This document shows positions 26,051-35,920 of a DNA stretch of 64,000 nt, piece by piece. How positions within the stretch are numbered: position 1 is the stretch's first letter; every line of letters starts with the position of its first letter. The DNA comes from Gammaproteobacteria bacterium (GTDB lineage Bacteria; Pseudomonadota; Gammaproteobacteria; Burkholderiales; Burkholderiaceae_B). Both the position numbers and the translations under genes were made by a program. The notes beneath the pieces are model-generated. The model was not told where the DNA came from and did not search any database. It saw only the letters and a list, made by a program, of their open reading frames with translations. The DNA lies in the NCBI GenBank assembly GCA_030832095.1, contig JAURJT010000035.1:62001-126000 (forward strand), given 5' to 3'.

Positions 26051-26878
26051 ATGCCAGAATTGCCCGAAGTTGAAACAACTCGCCGTGGAATTGACGCCGT
26101 TGCAACAGGTCATCGCTTAAAGCGGTTGGTCGTGCACGAAACTCGCATGCGCTGGCCGATCCCGACCGATATGGCGCGACGCCTGAAAGGGCAAGTTGTG
26201 CGTGCCTGCAAGCGCCGTGGCAAGTACTTGTTACTGGAGTTTGATGAGGGTACACAGCTGGTGCACCTCGGCATGTCCGGCTCGCTGCGCAGTGTCATGC
26301 AGGGCGAGTTATTGCGCAAACACGACCACGTTGAATGGGAGTTCGAGCACGCCACGCTGCGACTGCACGACCCCCGCCGCTTCGGTGCGGTGTTGTGGCA
26401 CCCAAAGAGTGACGGCCCAATTGAGCAGCACCCCCTGCTGAGCAAACTCGGCGTTGAACCCTTTGACCCTGCTTTTGATGCCACCCACCTGAAGCGTGGC
26501 CTTGAAGGGCGACAAATGTCGATCAAACAGGCTTTGCTGGCTGGCGATGTGGTGGTGGGGGCTGGCAATATCTACGCCTCTGAAAGCCTCTTTCGGGCAC
26601 GCATTCATCCCAAAACACAAGCGGCGCGCGTGTCGCTTGCCCGCTGCAGCCGCTTAGTCGAGGCGATTCGCAGCACGCTGAGCGATGCCCTAGACTCGGG
26701 TGGCAGCACCTTGCGCGATTACGTCAATGCGACCGGCGAAGCCGGGGCTTACTTCACTTTGCACGCGGCAGTATACGAACGCGCCGGTGAGCCCTGCCGC
26801 GTCTGTCAAAGCGTGATCAAACGCATCGTACAAGGCCAACGCGCCACGTACTTTTGCCCAAATTGCCAAAAAATTTAG
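26051..26878 (+). CDS. mutM: Formamidopyrimidine-DNA glycosylase
   Basis: 275 residues. Begins MPELPEVETTRRGID, where Pro1 (after Met removal) and Glu2 are catalytic; the conserved lysine is in HLGMSGSLR / KHDHVEWEF, the H2TH motif region is QALLAGDVVVGAGNIYASE, and the C-terminal zinc finger is CRVCQSVIKRIVQGQRATYF followed by CPNC. It removes 8-oxoguanine and formamidopyrimidines and nicks the abasic site. Divergent from the TPR lipoprotein gene with 61 bp between starts. Confidence 0.97.
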   Translation: MPELPEVETTRRGIDAVATGHRLKRLVVHETRMRWPIPTDMARRLKGQVVRACKRRGKYLLLEFDEGTQLVHLGMSGSLRSVMQGELLRKHDHVEWEFEHATLRLHDPRRFGAVLWHPKSDGPIEQHPLLSKLGVEPFDPAFDATHLKRGLEGRQMSIKQALLAGDVVVGAGNIYASESLFRARIHPKTQAARVSLARCSRLVEAIRSTLSDALDSGGSTLRDYVNATGEAGAYFTLHAAVYERAGEPCRVCQSVIKRIVQGQRATYFCPNCQKI

Positions 26879-27018
26879 CCCTGTTTCAAAAATAGGCTTT
26901 GGACCAAATATGTATCCTGTGTAACAAAAACTTAGCCCATTCATTGGATAGCACCTCGCACCAATCACTCAACGTTATTTTTCAACAACTCAGTTTTTCT
27001 TTATAGCGACACCTTGCA

Positions 27019-28335
27019 ATGACCAATCTCAACGAAACCCACGACCCTGCCCTGAACAGCTGGCTTGCTAGCGCCAACGACTCGAGTATCGGGTTTCCGG
27101 TACAACACCTGCCGTTTGCGGTGTTTCGCCGAGCCGGCAGCACCGAGGCCTTCAGGCCGGGCGTGGCGCTTGGCGACCAGATCATCGACTTAGCACGCCT
27201 GGCAGCTGCCAAGCCCTTTTCAGGCTTAGCCGCTGAGGCCCTTAATACGTGCACGGGCTCTACCCTGAACGCGCTGATGGCGCTTGGCAACGCCCACTGG
27301 TCGGCGTTACGCCTGGCGCTGTCGCGTGCGGTGCGCACGGGTAGCACGATCCAAGCAACAATCGAGTCGCTTTTGGTGCCCCAAGCCCAGGCCGAATACA
27401 GCTTGCCTGCGCAAATTCGTGACTACACCGATTTTTATATCTCGATTCATCACGCCACAGCCGGTGGTCGGATTTCACGACCCGATGCGCCCTTACTCCC
27501 AAACTTCAAATGGCTGCCCATCGGTTATCACGGCCGCGCCTCAAGTGTGGTGATCTCAGGCCACAACGTCGTGCGCCCGGTAGGTCAGTCGCGCCCCGCC
27601 CAGACAGGTGAAGCACCCGGCTTTGGGCCTAGCCAGAGACTAGATTTTGAACTTGAAATGGCGATGTTTGTCGGGCCCGGCAACGCACAAGGCAAGCGCA
27701 TCACCATTGACCAAGCCGATGAACATATTTTTGGTGTCTGTATTCTCAATGACTGGTCAGCCCGCGACATTCAAGCCTGGGAAGTGCAGCCCTTGGGCCC
27801 CTTCTTAGCCAAAAGCTTTGCCACCACCATCTCACCCTGGATCGTGACACGCGAAGCCCTTGAACCCTTTCGGATGCCGTTTAACCGCCCAGCCTCTGAT
27901 CCACAGCCCCTGCCCTATCTGATGAACGAATCAGTCAAACAAGGTGGCGTCTACGACATCGGCCTCAAAGCTCTGATCTCAACCGACCAATCGCGCGCAA
28001 CAAAACACGCCCCCGCTGTGTTAGCGCACAGCAACCTATGCCATGCGTATTGGACCCTATCCCAACTCATCACCCATCACACCGTCAACGGCTGCAACCT
28101 GCAACCCGGCGATTTAATCGGCACCGGCACCATGTCAGGCCCCGAACCCGAACAAGCCTTGTCCTTCAACGAACTCAGCTTCGGCGCCACCAAAGCCATC
28201 AAACTCCCGTGGGGCCAAGAACGCAAATTCTTAGAAGACGGCGACGAAATCACCCTACAAGCCGAGTGCGTCAAGCCCGGTTATCCCAGACTGAGCTTCG
28301 GCCAAGCAACAGGCAAAATCCTACCAGCGGTTTAA
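27019..28335 (+). CDS. fahA: Fumarylacetoacetase
   Basis: 438 residues. An N-terminal SH3-like domain (~1-120) precedes the catalytic FAH domain with FYISIHHATAGGRISRPD, LPIGYHGRASSVV near residue 172, metal ligands in LDFELEMAMFVG and LNDWSARDIQAWE, and GDLIGTGTMSGPEP. It hydrolyses 4-fumarylacetoacetate to fumarate and acetoacetate, the last step of tyrosine/homogentisate breakdown. Homogentisate dioxygenase (hmgA), usually adjacent, is not in the window. Downstream lies a tandem repeat and a convergent oxidase gene. Confidence 0.96.
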   Translation: MTNLNETHDPALNSWLASANDSSIGFPVQHLPFAVFRRAGSTEAFRPGVALGDQIIDLARLAAAKPFSGLAAEALNTCTGSTLNALMALGNAHWSALRLALSRAVRTGSTIQATIESLLVPQAQAEYSLPAQIRDYTDFYISIHHATAGGRISRPDAPLLPNFKWLPIGYHGRASSVVISGHNVVRPVGQSRPAQTGEAPGFGPSQRLDFELEMAMFVGPGNAQGKRITIDQADEHIFGVCILNDWSARDIQAWEVQPLGPFLAKSFATTISPWIVTREALEPFRMPFNRPASDPQPLPYLMNESVKQGGVYDIGLKALISTDQSRATKHAPAVLAHSNLCHAYWTLSQLITHHTVNGCNLQPGDLIGTGTMSGPEPEQALSFNELSFGATKAIKLPWGQERKFLEDGDEITLQAECVKPGYPRLSFGQATGKILPAV

Positions 28336-28358
28336 AAAAAGCCAAAGCGACCCACCGA

Positions 28359-28584
28359 GGCAATCTAAACCCTCCAGCCATTTGCAGGATCCGATGCCGC
28401 ATATTTTTTGCTCAGCCAAAAAATCACCGGATCGGACTCCGGCAAAGGGCGGGCGAATGAATACGCCACAGGCAATCCAAAACCCTCAAGCCCTTTGCAG
28501 GACCCGAGGCCGCGTATTTTTTTGCTCAGCCAAAAAATCACCGGATCGGGCGCCAGCAAAAGGCGGGCGAATGAATACGCCGTA
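28359..28584. repeat. Two tandem ~113-bp intergenic repeats
   Basis: Unit 1 (28359-28470) and unit 2 (28471-28584) both start GGCAATC and end GGCGGGCGAATGAATACGCC, sharing a 26-base identical core from GCTCAGCCAAAAAATC onward (28410-28435 and 28525-28550). They fill the space between the convergent fahA and FAD-oxidase genes. Open frames across the repeat on both strands look non-coding. Possibly a dispersed intergenic repeat of this genome. Confidence 0.8.
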
Positions 28585-28588
28585 AAAA

Positions 28589-30004
28589 CTAAGCCTGCAA
28601 CACCTTCCCAGGATTCATAATCCCCTGCGGATCCAACGCCTGCTTAATCTGCTTCATCAACGTTAACTCAAGCGCGCTCTTGTAGCGCGTCAGTTCATCG
28701 CGCTTAAGCTGCCCCACCCCATGCTCAGCACTGATCGACCCCCCATGCGCATGCACACTATCGTGCACCAAGTGATAAACATCGTACTGCTGCGCTAATA
28801 ACTGCTCTTCAGTTTGATCAGGTGCACGCGCCACGTTGTAATGCAAATTACCGTCACCCAAATGACCAAACACAATGTGCTGAATCCCCGGAAACTTCAC
28901 CTGCAAGGCAGCGTTAGTCGTCTTCACAAACGTACTAATCAACGAGATCGGAATCGACACATCGTGCTTAACGCTTTTGCCTAAACCCGCCTCAGCCAAC
29001 GGGATACTTTCGCGCAAATGCCACATCGCCCGACTTTGAGCGATCGATTCTGCAATCGCCGCATCCGTCACCAAACCATCCTCAATTGCAGCACCCAACA
29101 CAGCCTCGAAACGACCTTGTGCGTGCTCGGCGCTCTCGCTATCCGACAATTCAAGCAACGCGAACCAAGGGGACTGGGCTGAAGGCCCCTCGAACGGCAG
29201 ACGCTGTTGTGGAAACAGCTTGACCACCGCTTCTAACACCGTGCCCATCATGACCTCAAATCCCGTGAGCGAAGCGCCAAAGCCGGCGCGCGCACGCGAT
29301 AGCACTGCGGTCGCATCTTCAAGCGAGTTCAGTGCCAGCATGGCCGTACATTGCGCCACCGGCAAGGGATACAGTTTGAGCGTCGCGGCGGTGATGATGC
29401 CCAGCGTGCCTTCGCTACCAATAAACAGATCTCGCAGGTCGTAGCCGGTGTTGTCTTTACGCAGACCACGCAGGCCGTGCCAGATTTCGCCTTCAGCCGT
29501 GACGACCTCAAGGCCCAGTGCCAGCTCGCGCGTGTTGCCGTAACGCAAAACTTGCGTGCCACCCGCGTTCGTCGACAAATTGCCACCGATCGTGCAGCTG
29601 CCTTCAGCCGCCAAGCTAAGCGGAAACAATCGCCCCGCCTCACGCGCCGCCGTTTGCACCGCCTGCAAAATACAGCCCGCCTCAACCGTCATGGTGTCAT
29701 TATCAGTGTCGACCGAGCGCACACGGTTTAAGCGCGCCAAAGACAGTACCAACGCCCGGCCAGTTTCGTCAGGGGTCGCGCCCCCACACATACTCGTGTT
29801 GCCACCAGAAGGCACAATTGGCACCTGGTGCTTGGCACATAGGCGCACCACCGCAGCGACCTCTTCGGTTGACCCGGGCCGCACCACAGCTAGTGCCTGG
29901 CCCTTGTAACGCCCGCGCCAATCAACCAAAAAGGGGGCCGCGGCCTCACCGGTCAGGACCTGAGCGGTGCCTAATAATTTTTCGAGTTCTGGCAAGAGGT
30001 TCAT
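28589..30004 (-). CDS. FAD-linked oxidase, GlcD/D-2-hydroxyacid dehydrogenase type
   Basis: 471 residues from the ATG opening MNLLPELEKL; the 57 codons before it are unlike the family. PCMH-type FAD domain with VVRPGSTEEVAAVVRLC, PSGGNTSMCGG near residue 80 and GGNLSTNAGGTQVLRYGN near 140; C-terminal FAD-oxidase domain with HLGDGNLHYN and SAEHGVGQLKRDEL near 434. The family oxidises D-lactate, D-2-hydroxyglutarate or glycolate with an electron-transfer acceptor. The precise substrate is not decided by sequence. Convergent with fahA and divergent from the phosphomannomutase gene. Confidence 0.88.
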   Translation of the reverse strand: MNLLPELEKLLGTAQVLTGEAAAPFLVDWRGRYKGQALAVVRPGSTEEVAAVVRLCAKHQVPIVPSGGNTSMCGGATPDETGRALVLSLARLNRVRSVDTDNDTMTVEAGCILQAVQTAAREAGRLFPLSLAAEGSCTIGGNLSTNAGGTQVLRYGNTRELALGLEVVTAEGEIWHGLRGLRKDNTGYDLRDLFIGSEGTLGIITAATLKLYPLPVAQCTAMLALNSLEDATAVLSRARAGFGASLTGFEVMMGTVLEAVVKLFPQQRLPFEGPSAQSPWFALLELSDSESAEHAQGRFEAVLGAAIEDGLVTDAAIAESIAQSRAMWHLRESIPLAEAGLGKSVKHDVSIPISLISTFVKTTNAALQVKFPGIQHIVFGHLGDGNLHYNVARAPDQTEEQLLAQQYDVYHLVHDSVHAHGGSISAEHGVGQLKRDELTRYKSALELTLMKQIKQALDPQGIMNPGKVLQA

Positions 30005-30194
30005 TCGATTCTCTGGGTTTGTTGAGTGACGGGCTGCTGCATCGATCCGTCTAAAACTGACGTTTTGTGCAACGCGACACCGATTTGGGCAAATTAAAAA
30101 AAAGCTGTCTGTAACGCGACAAATTGTAAGGGAGTTAGCCGGCATTGGTGTCATGGATCGGTGATAATGAGACACGTAGTTTGATTTAGTAAAC

Positions 30195-30237
30195 GTTTGC
30201 CTCGTAAAATTTTCGTGTTTGCCTCTTAAAAGTTTCG
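30195..30237. repeat. Two 21-bp direct repeats before the phosphomannomutase gene
   Basis: GTTTGCCTCGTAAAATTTTCG (30195-30215) and GTTTGCCTCTTAAAAGTTTCG (30217-30237) differ at two positions and have a 22-bp period, two helical turns. The second copy runs into the GGAG ribosome-binding site. Either a local duplication or paired binding sites. Confidence 0.7.
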
Positions 30238-30249
30238 GAGTTCACCGTC

Positions 30250-31638
30250 TTGCCAGCCACCTACGCGTTTCCGCACTCGTCTTTCAAAGCCTACGACATT
30301 CGGGGCATCGTGCCCTCAGCGTTAAACCCAGATTTTGCAAAAGATCTTGGCCGCGGTTTAGCGGCCCGTGCCAAGGCAGCAGGCGTTACCACCATGGTGG
30401 TTGGTCGTGATGGCCGCATCAGCAGCCCCTCACTGGCCGCGGCGTTACAACAAGGGATGCGCGACGGTGGCATCAACACCATTGATGTGGGCGAAGTGCC
30501 TACCCCTCTGGTCTATTTTGCCGCTTACACCTTAAAAACAGGGTCGGGCGTCGCGGTGACCGGCAGCCATAATCCCCCCGATTACAACGGTTTTAAGATG
30601 ATGATGGGTGGCGGCACCCTGCACGGTGAGGCCATCTTGGCTCTGCGCGATGAAGTCGCTGCAGGCCCCGCGCACGCAAGCGCGTCTGGCACTGCCACTA
30701 GCGTAGATATTTTGACGCCTTATCTGGCGCGTGTACTCGGTGACGTTAAGCTGAGCCGCCCCATGAAAATCGCCATCGATTGCGGCAACGGCGTCGCCGG
30801 CGCAGTGGCTCCACAACTGTTTCGCGCCCTAGGCTGCGAAGTCACCGAATTATTTTGCGAAGTAGACGGCACATTCCCGAACCATCATCCTGACCCCGCT
30901 GATCCGCATAACCTTGAAGACCTGATTCGTTGCGTACAGACCACCGATTGCGAAATTGGCTTGGCCTTTGACGGCGACGGTGACCGCTTGGGCGTTGTCA
31001 CAAAGTCAGGTGAAATCATTTGGCCTGACCGCCAACTGATTTTGTATGCGCGCGATGTGCTGACCCGCTGCCCTGGCCAAACCATTATCTATGACGTCAA
31101 GTGCAGTCGCCATGTTGCCGTCGCCATTCGCGAAGCAGGAGGCGTGCCGTTGATGTGGCAAACCGGTCACTCACTGATTAAAGCCAAACTTGCCGAAACT
31201 GGCGCACCGTTGGCCGGCGAAATGAGCGGTCACGTATTTTTTAAAGAGCGTTGGTTCGGCTTTGACGATGGTCTGTACACGGGTTGCCGTTTGCTAGAAA
31301 TTTTGTCCCGCTCGGCCAACCCGTCTGCAGTACTTGAGGCGCTTCCACAGGGTGTTTCAACGCCTGAACTCAAGCTTGAAATGTCTGAGGGCGAACCTCA
31401 CGCCTTGATTAAACGCCTACAAACCGAAGGGGTGTTTGACGGCGCAACCGAAGTTCTCAAAATTGATGGCCTGCGCGCCGACTACCCTGATGGCTTTGGT
31501 TTAGCTCGCGCCTCAAACACCACACCTGTCGTGGTGCTGCGCTTTGAAGGCGACACCCCCGAGGCACTTTCCCGTATTCAAAACGCGTTTCGCAAGCAGT
31601 TGCTAGCGCTTGCGCCACACGTCACGCTTCCCTTTTAA
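30250..31638 (+). CDS. Phosphomannomutase/phosphoglucomutase
   Basis: 462 residues, alpha-D-phosphohexomutase family (AlgC/ManB type). Phosphoserine loop AVTGSHNPPDYNGFK near residue 100, metal loop AFDGDGDRLG near 240, sugar-recognition GEMSGHVFF near 320, and the phosphate-binding RASNTTPVVVLRFEGD near the end. It interconverts mannose-6-P and mannose-1-P, or glucose-6-P and glucose-1-P, feeding nucleotide sugars. The start is a TTG with GGAG nine bases upstream; no in-frame ATG fits the N-terminus. pgi follows 23 bp later in the same direction, giving a sugar-phosphate operon. Confidence 0.92.
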   Translation: MPATYAFPHSSFKAYDIRGIVPSALNPDFAKDLGRGLAARAKAAGVTTMVVGRDGRISSPSLAAALQQGMRDGGINTIDVGEVPTPLVYFAAYTLKTGSGVAVTGSHNPPDYNGFKMMMGGGTLHGEAILALRDEVAAGPAHASASGTATSVDILTPYLARVLGDVKLSRPMKIAIDCGNGVAGAVAPQLFRALGCEVTELFCEVDGTFPNHHPDPADPHNLEDLIRCVQTTDCEIGLAFDGDGDRLGVVTKSGEIIWPDRQLILYARDVLTRCPGQTIIYDVKCSRHVAVAIREAGGVPLMWQTGHSLIKAKLAETGAPLAGEMSGHVFFKERWFGFDDGLYTGCRLLEILSRSANPSAVLEALPQGVSTPELKLEMSEGEPHALIKRLQTEGVFDGATEVLKIDGLRADYPDGFGLARASNTTPVVVLRFEGDTPEALSRIQNAFRKQLLALAPHVTLPF

Positions 31639-31661
31639 TTTTTTTTGCAGCATCCCCACTT

Positions 31662-33296
31662 ATGAGCTCGTTGTCAAAAAGTCCAGCCTGGCTTGCGTTT
31701 TCGTCCGCCGTGCACACCAGTCCGCTTACAGCAGACAGCTTGCGCATTTTGCCCGCCGTCGATCTTGAAGTGGATCTGAGTACCCAGCGCTACTCTGCGG
31801 CATTTGAACAAGCCTCGGCCGCTTTGCTCAACCAGCAGGGCTTTGAGGCTGCACGCAAAGGGCTCTTTGCAGGCGAGGCCATTAACTGGACTGAAAAACG
31901 TGCTGCTTGGCACACCGCCCTGCGGTCTGAGCACCCACCGGCGGGCGTGGCCAGTGCTATCAAAGCCGAACAAGAACGTCTGGCCAATTTTGTTGACTTG
32001 GTGAACGCGCAAAACCTGTATCGCAACGTCGTGCATCTTGGCATCGGCGGCAGCGACTGGGGCCCAAGGCTCGCCGTTGAAGCACTGGCTGGCGTCAGCA
32101 GCCGGCGCACGATCCGTTTTGCCTCGAACGTCGATGCACACGCCATTACCGGCGCACTCGACGGGCTCGACCCGCTTGATACCTTGGTCATTATTTCATC
32201 AAAGTCGTTCACCACCACCGAGTCCCTTGCCAATGCCGCGCGTGCCATCGAATGGTTCACAGCCAACGGCGTCAGCGAGCCACTTGAGCATTTCGTTGCT
32301 GTGACGGCTAATCCGGCAGCAGCGCGCGCCTTTGGCATTCGTGACGACCGCATCTTTGAATTTTGGGATTGGGTCGGTGGCCGTTATTCGCTGTGGTCTT
32401 CGATCGGCTTACCGATTGCCTTAGGACTTGGCCTCAATGCTCTGAATGACATGCGTCGCGGCGCAACCGAAATGGATGAGCATTTTTTGAATGCACCCAT
32501 CGCGCGCAATGCACCCGTGCAAATGGCCTTAAGTGCCGTGGCCAACTGCAGTGTGCTTGGCTATGCGTCGTTTGCCCTGTGCCCGTACGATGCTCGCTTG
32601 CGCCAACTGGTGCCATGGTTGCAACAGCTCGAAATGGAATCCTTAGGTAAAGCGACTCAACTTGATGGCAGCACGCTGGACGTACCAAGCAGCCCCGCCG
32701 TTTGGGGCATGCCCGGTACCGACAGTCAACACACGTTTTTTCAGTGGTTACATCAAGACGGGAAAGGAGCGCCGGTTGATTTTGTCTTGTGCGCCAAGCC
32801 CGACCACCAGCACACACGTCATCACCGCTTGCTGATTGCCAACTGTTTGGCGCAACGCGCGGCACTGCGCGAAGGTAAGTCGTTTGAGCAAGCGCTGGCA
32901 GCGGTTAGCCAAACAGAAAAAGATCCGGTGCTGGCGGCGCAACTTGCTCAGCATCGGGTGCATCCGGGCGGACGCCCTTCGACCCTAATCGTGCTGCCCC
33001 TGCTTGACGCCAAGCAGCTTGGATCTCTCTTGGCGCTGTATGAGCACAAGGTATTCACCGAAGGCGTCTTGTGGGGTATCAACCCCTTTGATCAATGGGG
33101 TGTTGAGTTTGGCAAACGACTAGCCGTTGATATTGAAAAAAGCCTCGACGCCGAAGACGGTGAGTCGGCCGTCAGCGCCTTTGACCCGTCAACCGCTCAC
33201 TGGATTCGTCGCTTGGCAACCAGTGCAGGTAACGATCATGCCTACGAGCGCCGTCGCGCAGAACGCATCGCGCGCGGTCAATCGCCTGAAGCCTAA
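31662..33296 (+). CDS. pgi: Glucose-6-phosphate isomerase
   Basis: 544 residues, typical bacterial PGI. Signatures LGIGGSDWGPRLAVEAL near residue 126, SKSFTTTES for phosphate binding, the catalytic GGRYSLWSSIGLPIAL near 237, MESLGK, and the C-terminal catalytic Lys in NPFDQWGVEFGK near 478. Interconverts glucose-6-P and fructose-6-P. Co-directional with the phosphomannomutase gene, so fructose-6-P can be drawn toward mannose or glucose phosphates and nucleotide sugars. Confidence 0.97.
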   Translation: MSSLSKSPAWLAFSSAVHTSPLTADSLRILPAVDLEVDLSTQRYSAAFEQASAALLNQQGFEAARKGLFAGEAINWTEKRAAWHTALRSEHPPAGVASAIKAEQERLANFVDLVNAQNLYRNVVHLGIGGSDWGPRLAVEALAGVSSRRTIRFASNVDAHAITGALDGLDPLDTLVIISSKSFTTTESLANAARAIEWFTANGVSEPLEHFVAVTANPAAARAFGIRDDRIFEFWDWVGGRYSLWSSIGLPIALGLGLNALNDMRRGATEMDEHFLNAPIARNAPVQMALSAVANCSVLGYASFALCPYDARLRQLVPWLQQLEMESLGKATQLDGSTLDVPSSPAVWGMPGTDSQHTFFQWLHQDGKGAPVDFVLCAKPDHQHTRHHRLLIANCLAQRAALREGKSFEQALAAVSQTEKDPVLAAQLAQHRVHPGGRPSTLIVLPLLDAKQLGSLLALYEHKVFTEGVLWGINPFDQWGVEFGKRLAVDIEKSLDAEDGESAVSAFDPSTAHWIRRLATSAGNDHAYERRRAERIARGQSPEA

Positions 33297-33340
33297 GGCG
33301 CTGTCGACTTAGCGCAACACCCAAGAGACTAAGTGGCGCG

Positions 33341-34393
33341 CTAAGACGCTCGCAACTTAGCGCAAAACTGAAGATACCAAGGCATAGCAGCTTGCAGGCC
33401 TTGGAGGATTGTGTGGGTCGGTTGATAGCCAAGCAAACGCTGCGCCTTCGAGATATCGGCCTGCGAATGCCGTACGTCACCCGCTCTAAAATCCCGATAA
33501 TCTGGCGCTAACGAATAAGACACTGCGTTCTCAGCAAGCGTTGACACTAGGTGTTTGTGTAGGTCGTTCAAACTTGTGCGTGCGTTGACAGCGACGTTGT
33601 AGACCTGATTCGTGCCCTCATCGCCTGCCAAGGCCGCCAAAATATTGGCTTGCACCGCGTTATCCACAAAACAAAAATCGCGACTCGTTTCGCCGTCGCC
33701 GTTCACCGACACCACCTCACCACCGAGCATTGCGGCTATCCACTTTGGGATCACCGCAGCGTAGGCACCCTCTGGGTCTTGTCGTTTACCGAAAACATTA
33801 AAGTAACGCAGACCAATCGTTTTAAAGCCGTAAGAGCGTGCAAAGACGTCTGCATACAACTCGTTGACGTACTTTGTGACGGCATAAGGCGATAGCGGCT
33901 TACCAATCTGGTCTTCAACTTTTGGCAAAGCAGGATGATCGCCATAGGTAGAGCTTGAGGCCGCGTAAACAAAAGACTGCACCTTGGCATCGCGCGCGGC
34001 CACCAACATGTTCAAAAAACCAGAGATGTTGACGTCATTGGTGGTGACTGGGTCGGCGAGCGAGCGTGGTACCGACCCAAGGGCTGCCTGATGCAACACA
34101 TACTCTGCCCCCTCAACCGCTTGAGCACAGGTTGAAGCTTCGCGAATATCGCCTTGTATAAACCGAAAATTTGACCATTGCTTGGCGCTAACGCTTGCCC
34201 GCACTTCGTCAAGATTGTGTTGATAACCTGTTGCAAAATTATCAAGACCCACCACACGTTGGTCAAGCTTCAGCAAAGCCTCGAGCAGATTCGACCCAAT
34301 GAAACCTGCGCACCCAGTGACCAACCAACTATGCGGAGCCGCGCGCAATTGTTGCTGAACGTGCTGATAACGCATGCCAGGTACCTGTGTCAT
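33341..34393 (-). CDS. NAD-dependent epimerase, UDP-GlcNAc/GlcNAcA 4-epimerase type (TviC/WbpP-like)
   Basis: 350 residues, extended SDR. NAD-binding [16 protein letters not shown] near residue 26, [27 protein letters not shown] and the catalytic YAVTKY near 172, then [20 protein letters not shown]. The SVPRSLxDPxxTNxxNIxGFLNML pattern is that of WbpP/TviC epimerases, which act on N-acetylated UDP-hexoses or hexuronates. Overlap of four bases (ATGA) with the upstream dehydrogenase gives a TviB-TviC pair that would make UDP-GalNAc uronate for a surface polysaccharide. A start at MRYQHVQ six codons in is also possible. Confidence 0.86.
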   Translation of the reverse strand: MTQVPGMRYQHVQQQLRAAPHSWLVTGCAGFIGSNLLEALLKLDQRVVGLDNFATGYQHNLDEVRASVSAKQWSNFRFIQGDIREASTCAQAVEGAEYVLHQAALGSVPRSLADPVTTNDVNISGFLNMLVAARDAKVQSFVYAASSSTYGDHPALPKVEDQIGKPLSPYAVTKYVNELYADVFARSYGFKTIGLRYFNVFGKRQDPEGAYAAVIPKWIAAMLGGEVVSVNGDGETSRDFCFVDNAVQANILAALAGDEGTNQVYNVAVNARTSLNDLHKHLVSTLAENAVSYSLAPDYRDFRAGDVRHSQADISKAQRLLGYQPTHTILQGLQAAMPWYLQFCAKLRAS

Positions 34394-35664
34394 AAGCGCA
34401 AATCTGACTGATCAGCCGGCAAAATATATTTCAAGTCATACAGCACGTGCTCGGGCTTACCTAAGGACCGAATCGCTGACGCACCCATCTCGATAAACTG
34501 CCGATGCGCCACCGCAACAATGATCGCATCGTAACGACCGGCTTGTAATGTTTGCACGGGCGCGAAACCGTATTCATGCTGAGCCTCTTGCGCCGACACC
34601 CACGGGTCGTACACGTCTACCTCAACGTTGTACTCGTGAAGCTCTTTGACGATATCCACTACACGGGTATTGCGCAGGTCGGGGCAGTTCTCTTTAAACG
34701 CCAGGCCCATCACCAACACGCGCGCACCTTGTACATGGATACGCTGGCGCGTCATCAACTTAACGAGTTGAGAGACCACGTAGCTGCCCATACCGTCGTT
34801 TAAGCGACGCCCAGCCAAAATGATTTCGGGATGATAGCCAATCGATTGTGCTTTATGTGTGAGGTAATACGGATCGACACCAATGCAATGACCGCCCACT
34901 AAACCCGGACGAAAGGGTAGAAAATTCCATTTTGTGCCGGCGGCTTGTAAGACGGCTTCGGTATCGATACCAAGCTTATTAAAAATCAACGCCAGTTCAT
35001 TGATCAACGCGATGTTGACATCACGCTGAGTGTTTTCAATCACCTTGGCCGCTTCTGCCACCCGAATACTCGGCGCACAATGTGTGCCCGCGACAATGAT
35101 CTCGCGGTAGATTTGATCAACCAGTGCCGCGATCTCGGGCGTCGAACCCGAAGTGACTTTTTTAATCGTACTGACGCGGTGCTCTTTATCGCCCGGGTTG
35201 ATGCGCTCTGGGCTGTAGCCGGCAAAGAAGTCTTTGTTAAAAACTAAGCCCGAGACCCGCTCAAGAACCGGCACGCAATCTTCTTCGGTGGCGCCGGGGT
35301 AGACCGTCGACTCATAGATGACGATGTCACCTTTTTTAAGTACGGCACCAATGGTTTCGCTCGCTTTAATCAGGGGGGTCAGATCCGGACGCTTATATTC
35401 ATCAATCGGTGTGGGCACTGTCACGATAAACACATTTGCGGCGCTTAGCTCAGCGCGGTCTGCCGTACAGCGCAGGCCTTTGGCGCTGGCAAGCTCGGCA
35501 TCATCGACTTCAAGGGTGTGGTCGTGGCCCTGCTGCAGGGCCTGTATGCGAGCAGGGTTAATATCAAAGCCAAGCACTGGCCTTTTTTTGGCGAACTCAA
35601 CTGCGAGGGGTAATCCCACATAGCCTAGCCCGACCACCGCAAGTTTGACGTCCTGAATGAGCAA
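34390..35664 (-). CDS. UDP-N-acetylhexosamine 6-dehydrogenase (TviB/WbpA/WbpO type)
   Basis: About 424 residues. Rossmann motif [18 protein letters not shown] at the N-terminus, [30 protein letters not shown], and the catalytic cysteine in [16 protein letters not shown] near residue 257, followed by the C-terminal NAD-binding [15 protein letters not shown]. This subfamily oxidises UDP-GlcNAc or UDP-GalNAc to the uronic acid with 2 NAD+. I start at a TTG with GGAG seven bases before it; a GTG seven codons upstream (35685) has no ribosome site. Paired with a TviC-like epimerase; no glycosyltransferases are adjacent. Confidence 0.87.
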   Translation of the reverse strand: MLIQDVKLAVVGLGYVGLPLAVEFAKKRPVLGFDINPARIQALQQGHDHTLEVDDAELASAKGLRCTADRAELSAANVFIVTVPTPIDEYKRPDLTPLIKASETIGAVLKKGDIVIYESTVYPGATEEDCVPVLERVSGLVFNKDFFAGYSPERINPGDKEHRVSTIKKVTSGSTPEIAALVDQIYREIIVAGTHCAPSIRVAEAAKVIENTQRDVNIALINELALIFNKLGIDTEAVLQAAGTKWNFLPFRPGLVGGHCIGVDPYYLTHKAQSIGYHPEIILAGRRLNDGMGSYVVSQLVKLMTRQRIHVQGARVLVMGLAFKENCPDLRNTRVVDIVKELHEYNVEVDVYDPWVSAQEAQHEYGFAPVQTLQAGRYDAIIVAVAHRQFIEMGASAIRSLGKPEHVLYDLKYILPADQSDLRL

Positions 35665-35887
35665 AATATTCTCCGCAATACCCACAGGCGCTCGAGCCAG
35701 CCGGTTCTTATCTTATTTAATGCATCAGTTTGATTTTAAAGGCTACAGCGAAACATTGTTGCCAAGCAGCTGACGTAAACCACCAATGCAAGCCTCATCG
35801 TCGCGATGCGGGGCTAGAGGTTGCGTTGAATTCACTAGCCGACTACACGTTGAAACAGCTTGAAAGGCGGCAACATTTGCGTTCGAC

Positions 35888-35920
35888 AAAAAAGAGGCCA
35901 AGACCTTGCGGTCTTGGCCT
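35888..35920 (-). terminator. Intrinsic terminator of the candidate small RNA
   Basis: AGGCCAAGACC (35895-35905 read on plus) and GGTCTTGGCCT (35910-35920) are perfect 11-bp arms with a four-base loop; on the minus strand the stem is followed by CTTTTTT (35888-35894). The orientation requires a transcript arriving from the right. Confidence 0.88.

Noticed and set aside
28365-28585. Open frames on both strands across the 113-bp tandem repeats, with internally repeated peptides
   Set aside because: The peptide repeats come from the DNA duplication itself; no ribosome site, no recognisable domain, and frames exist on both strands.
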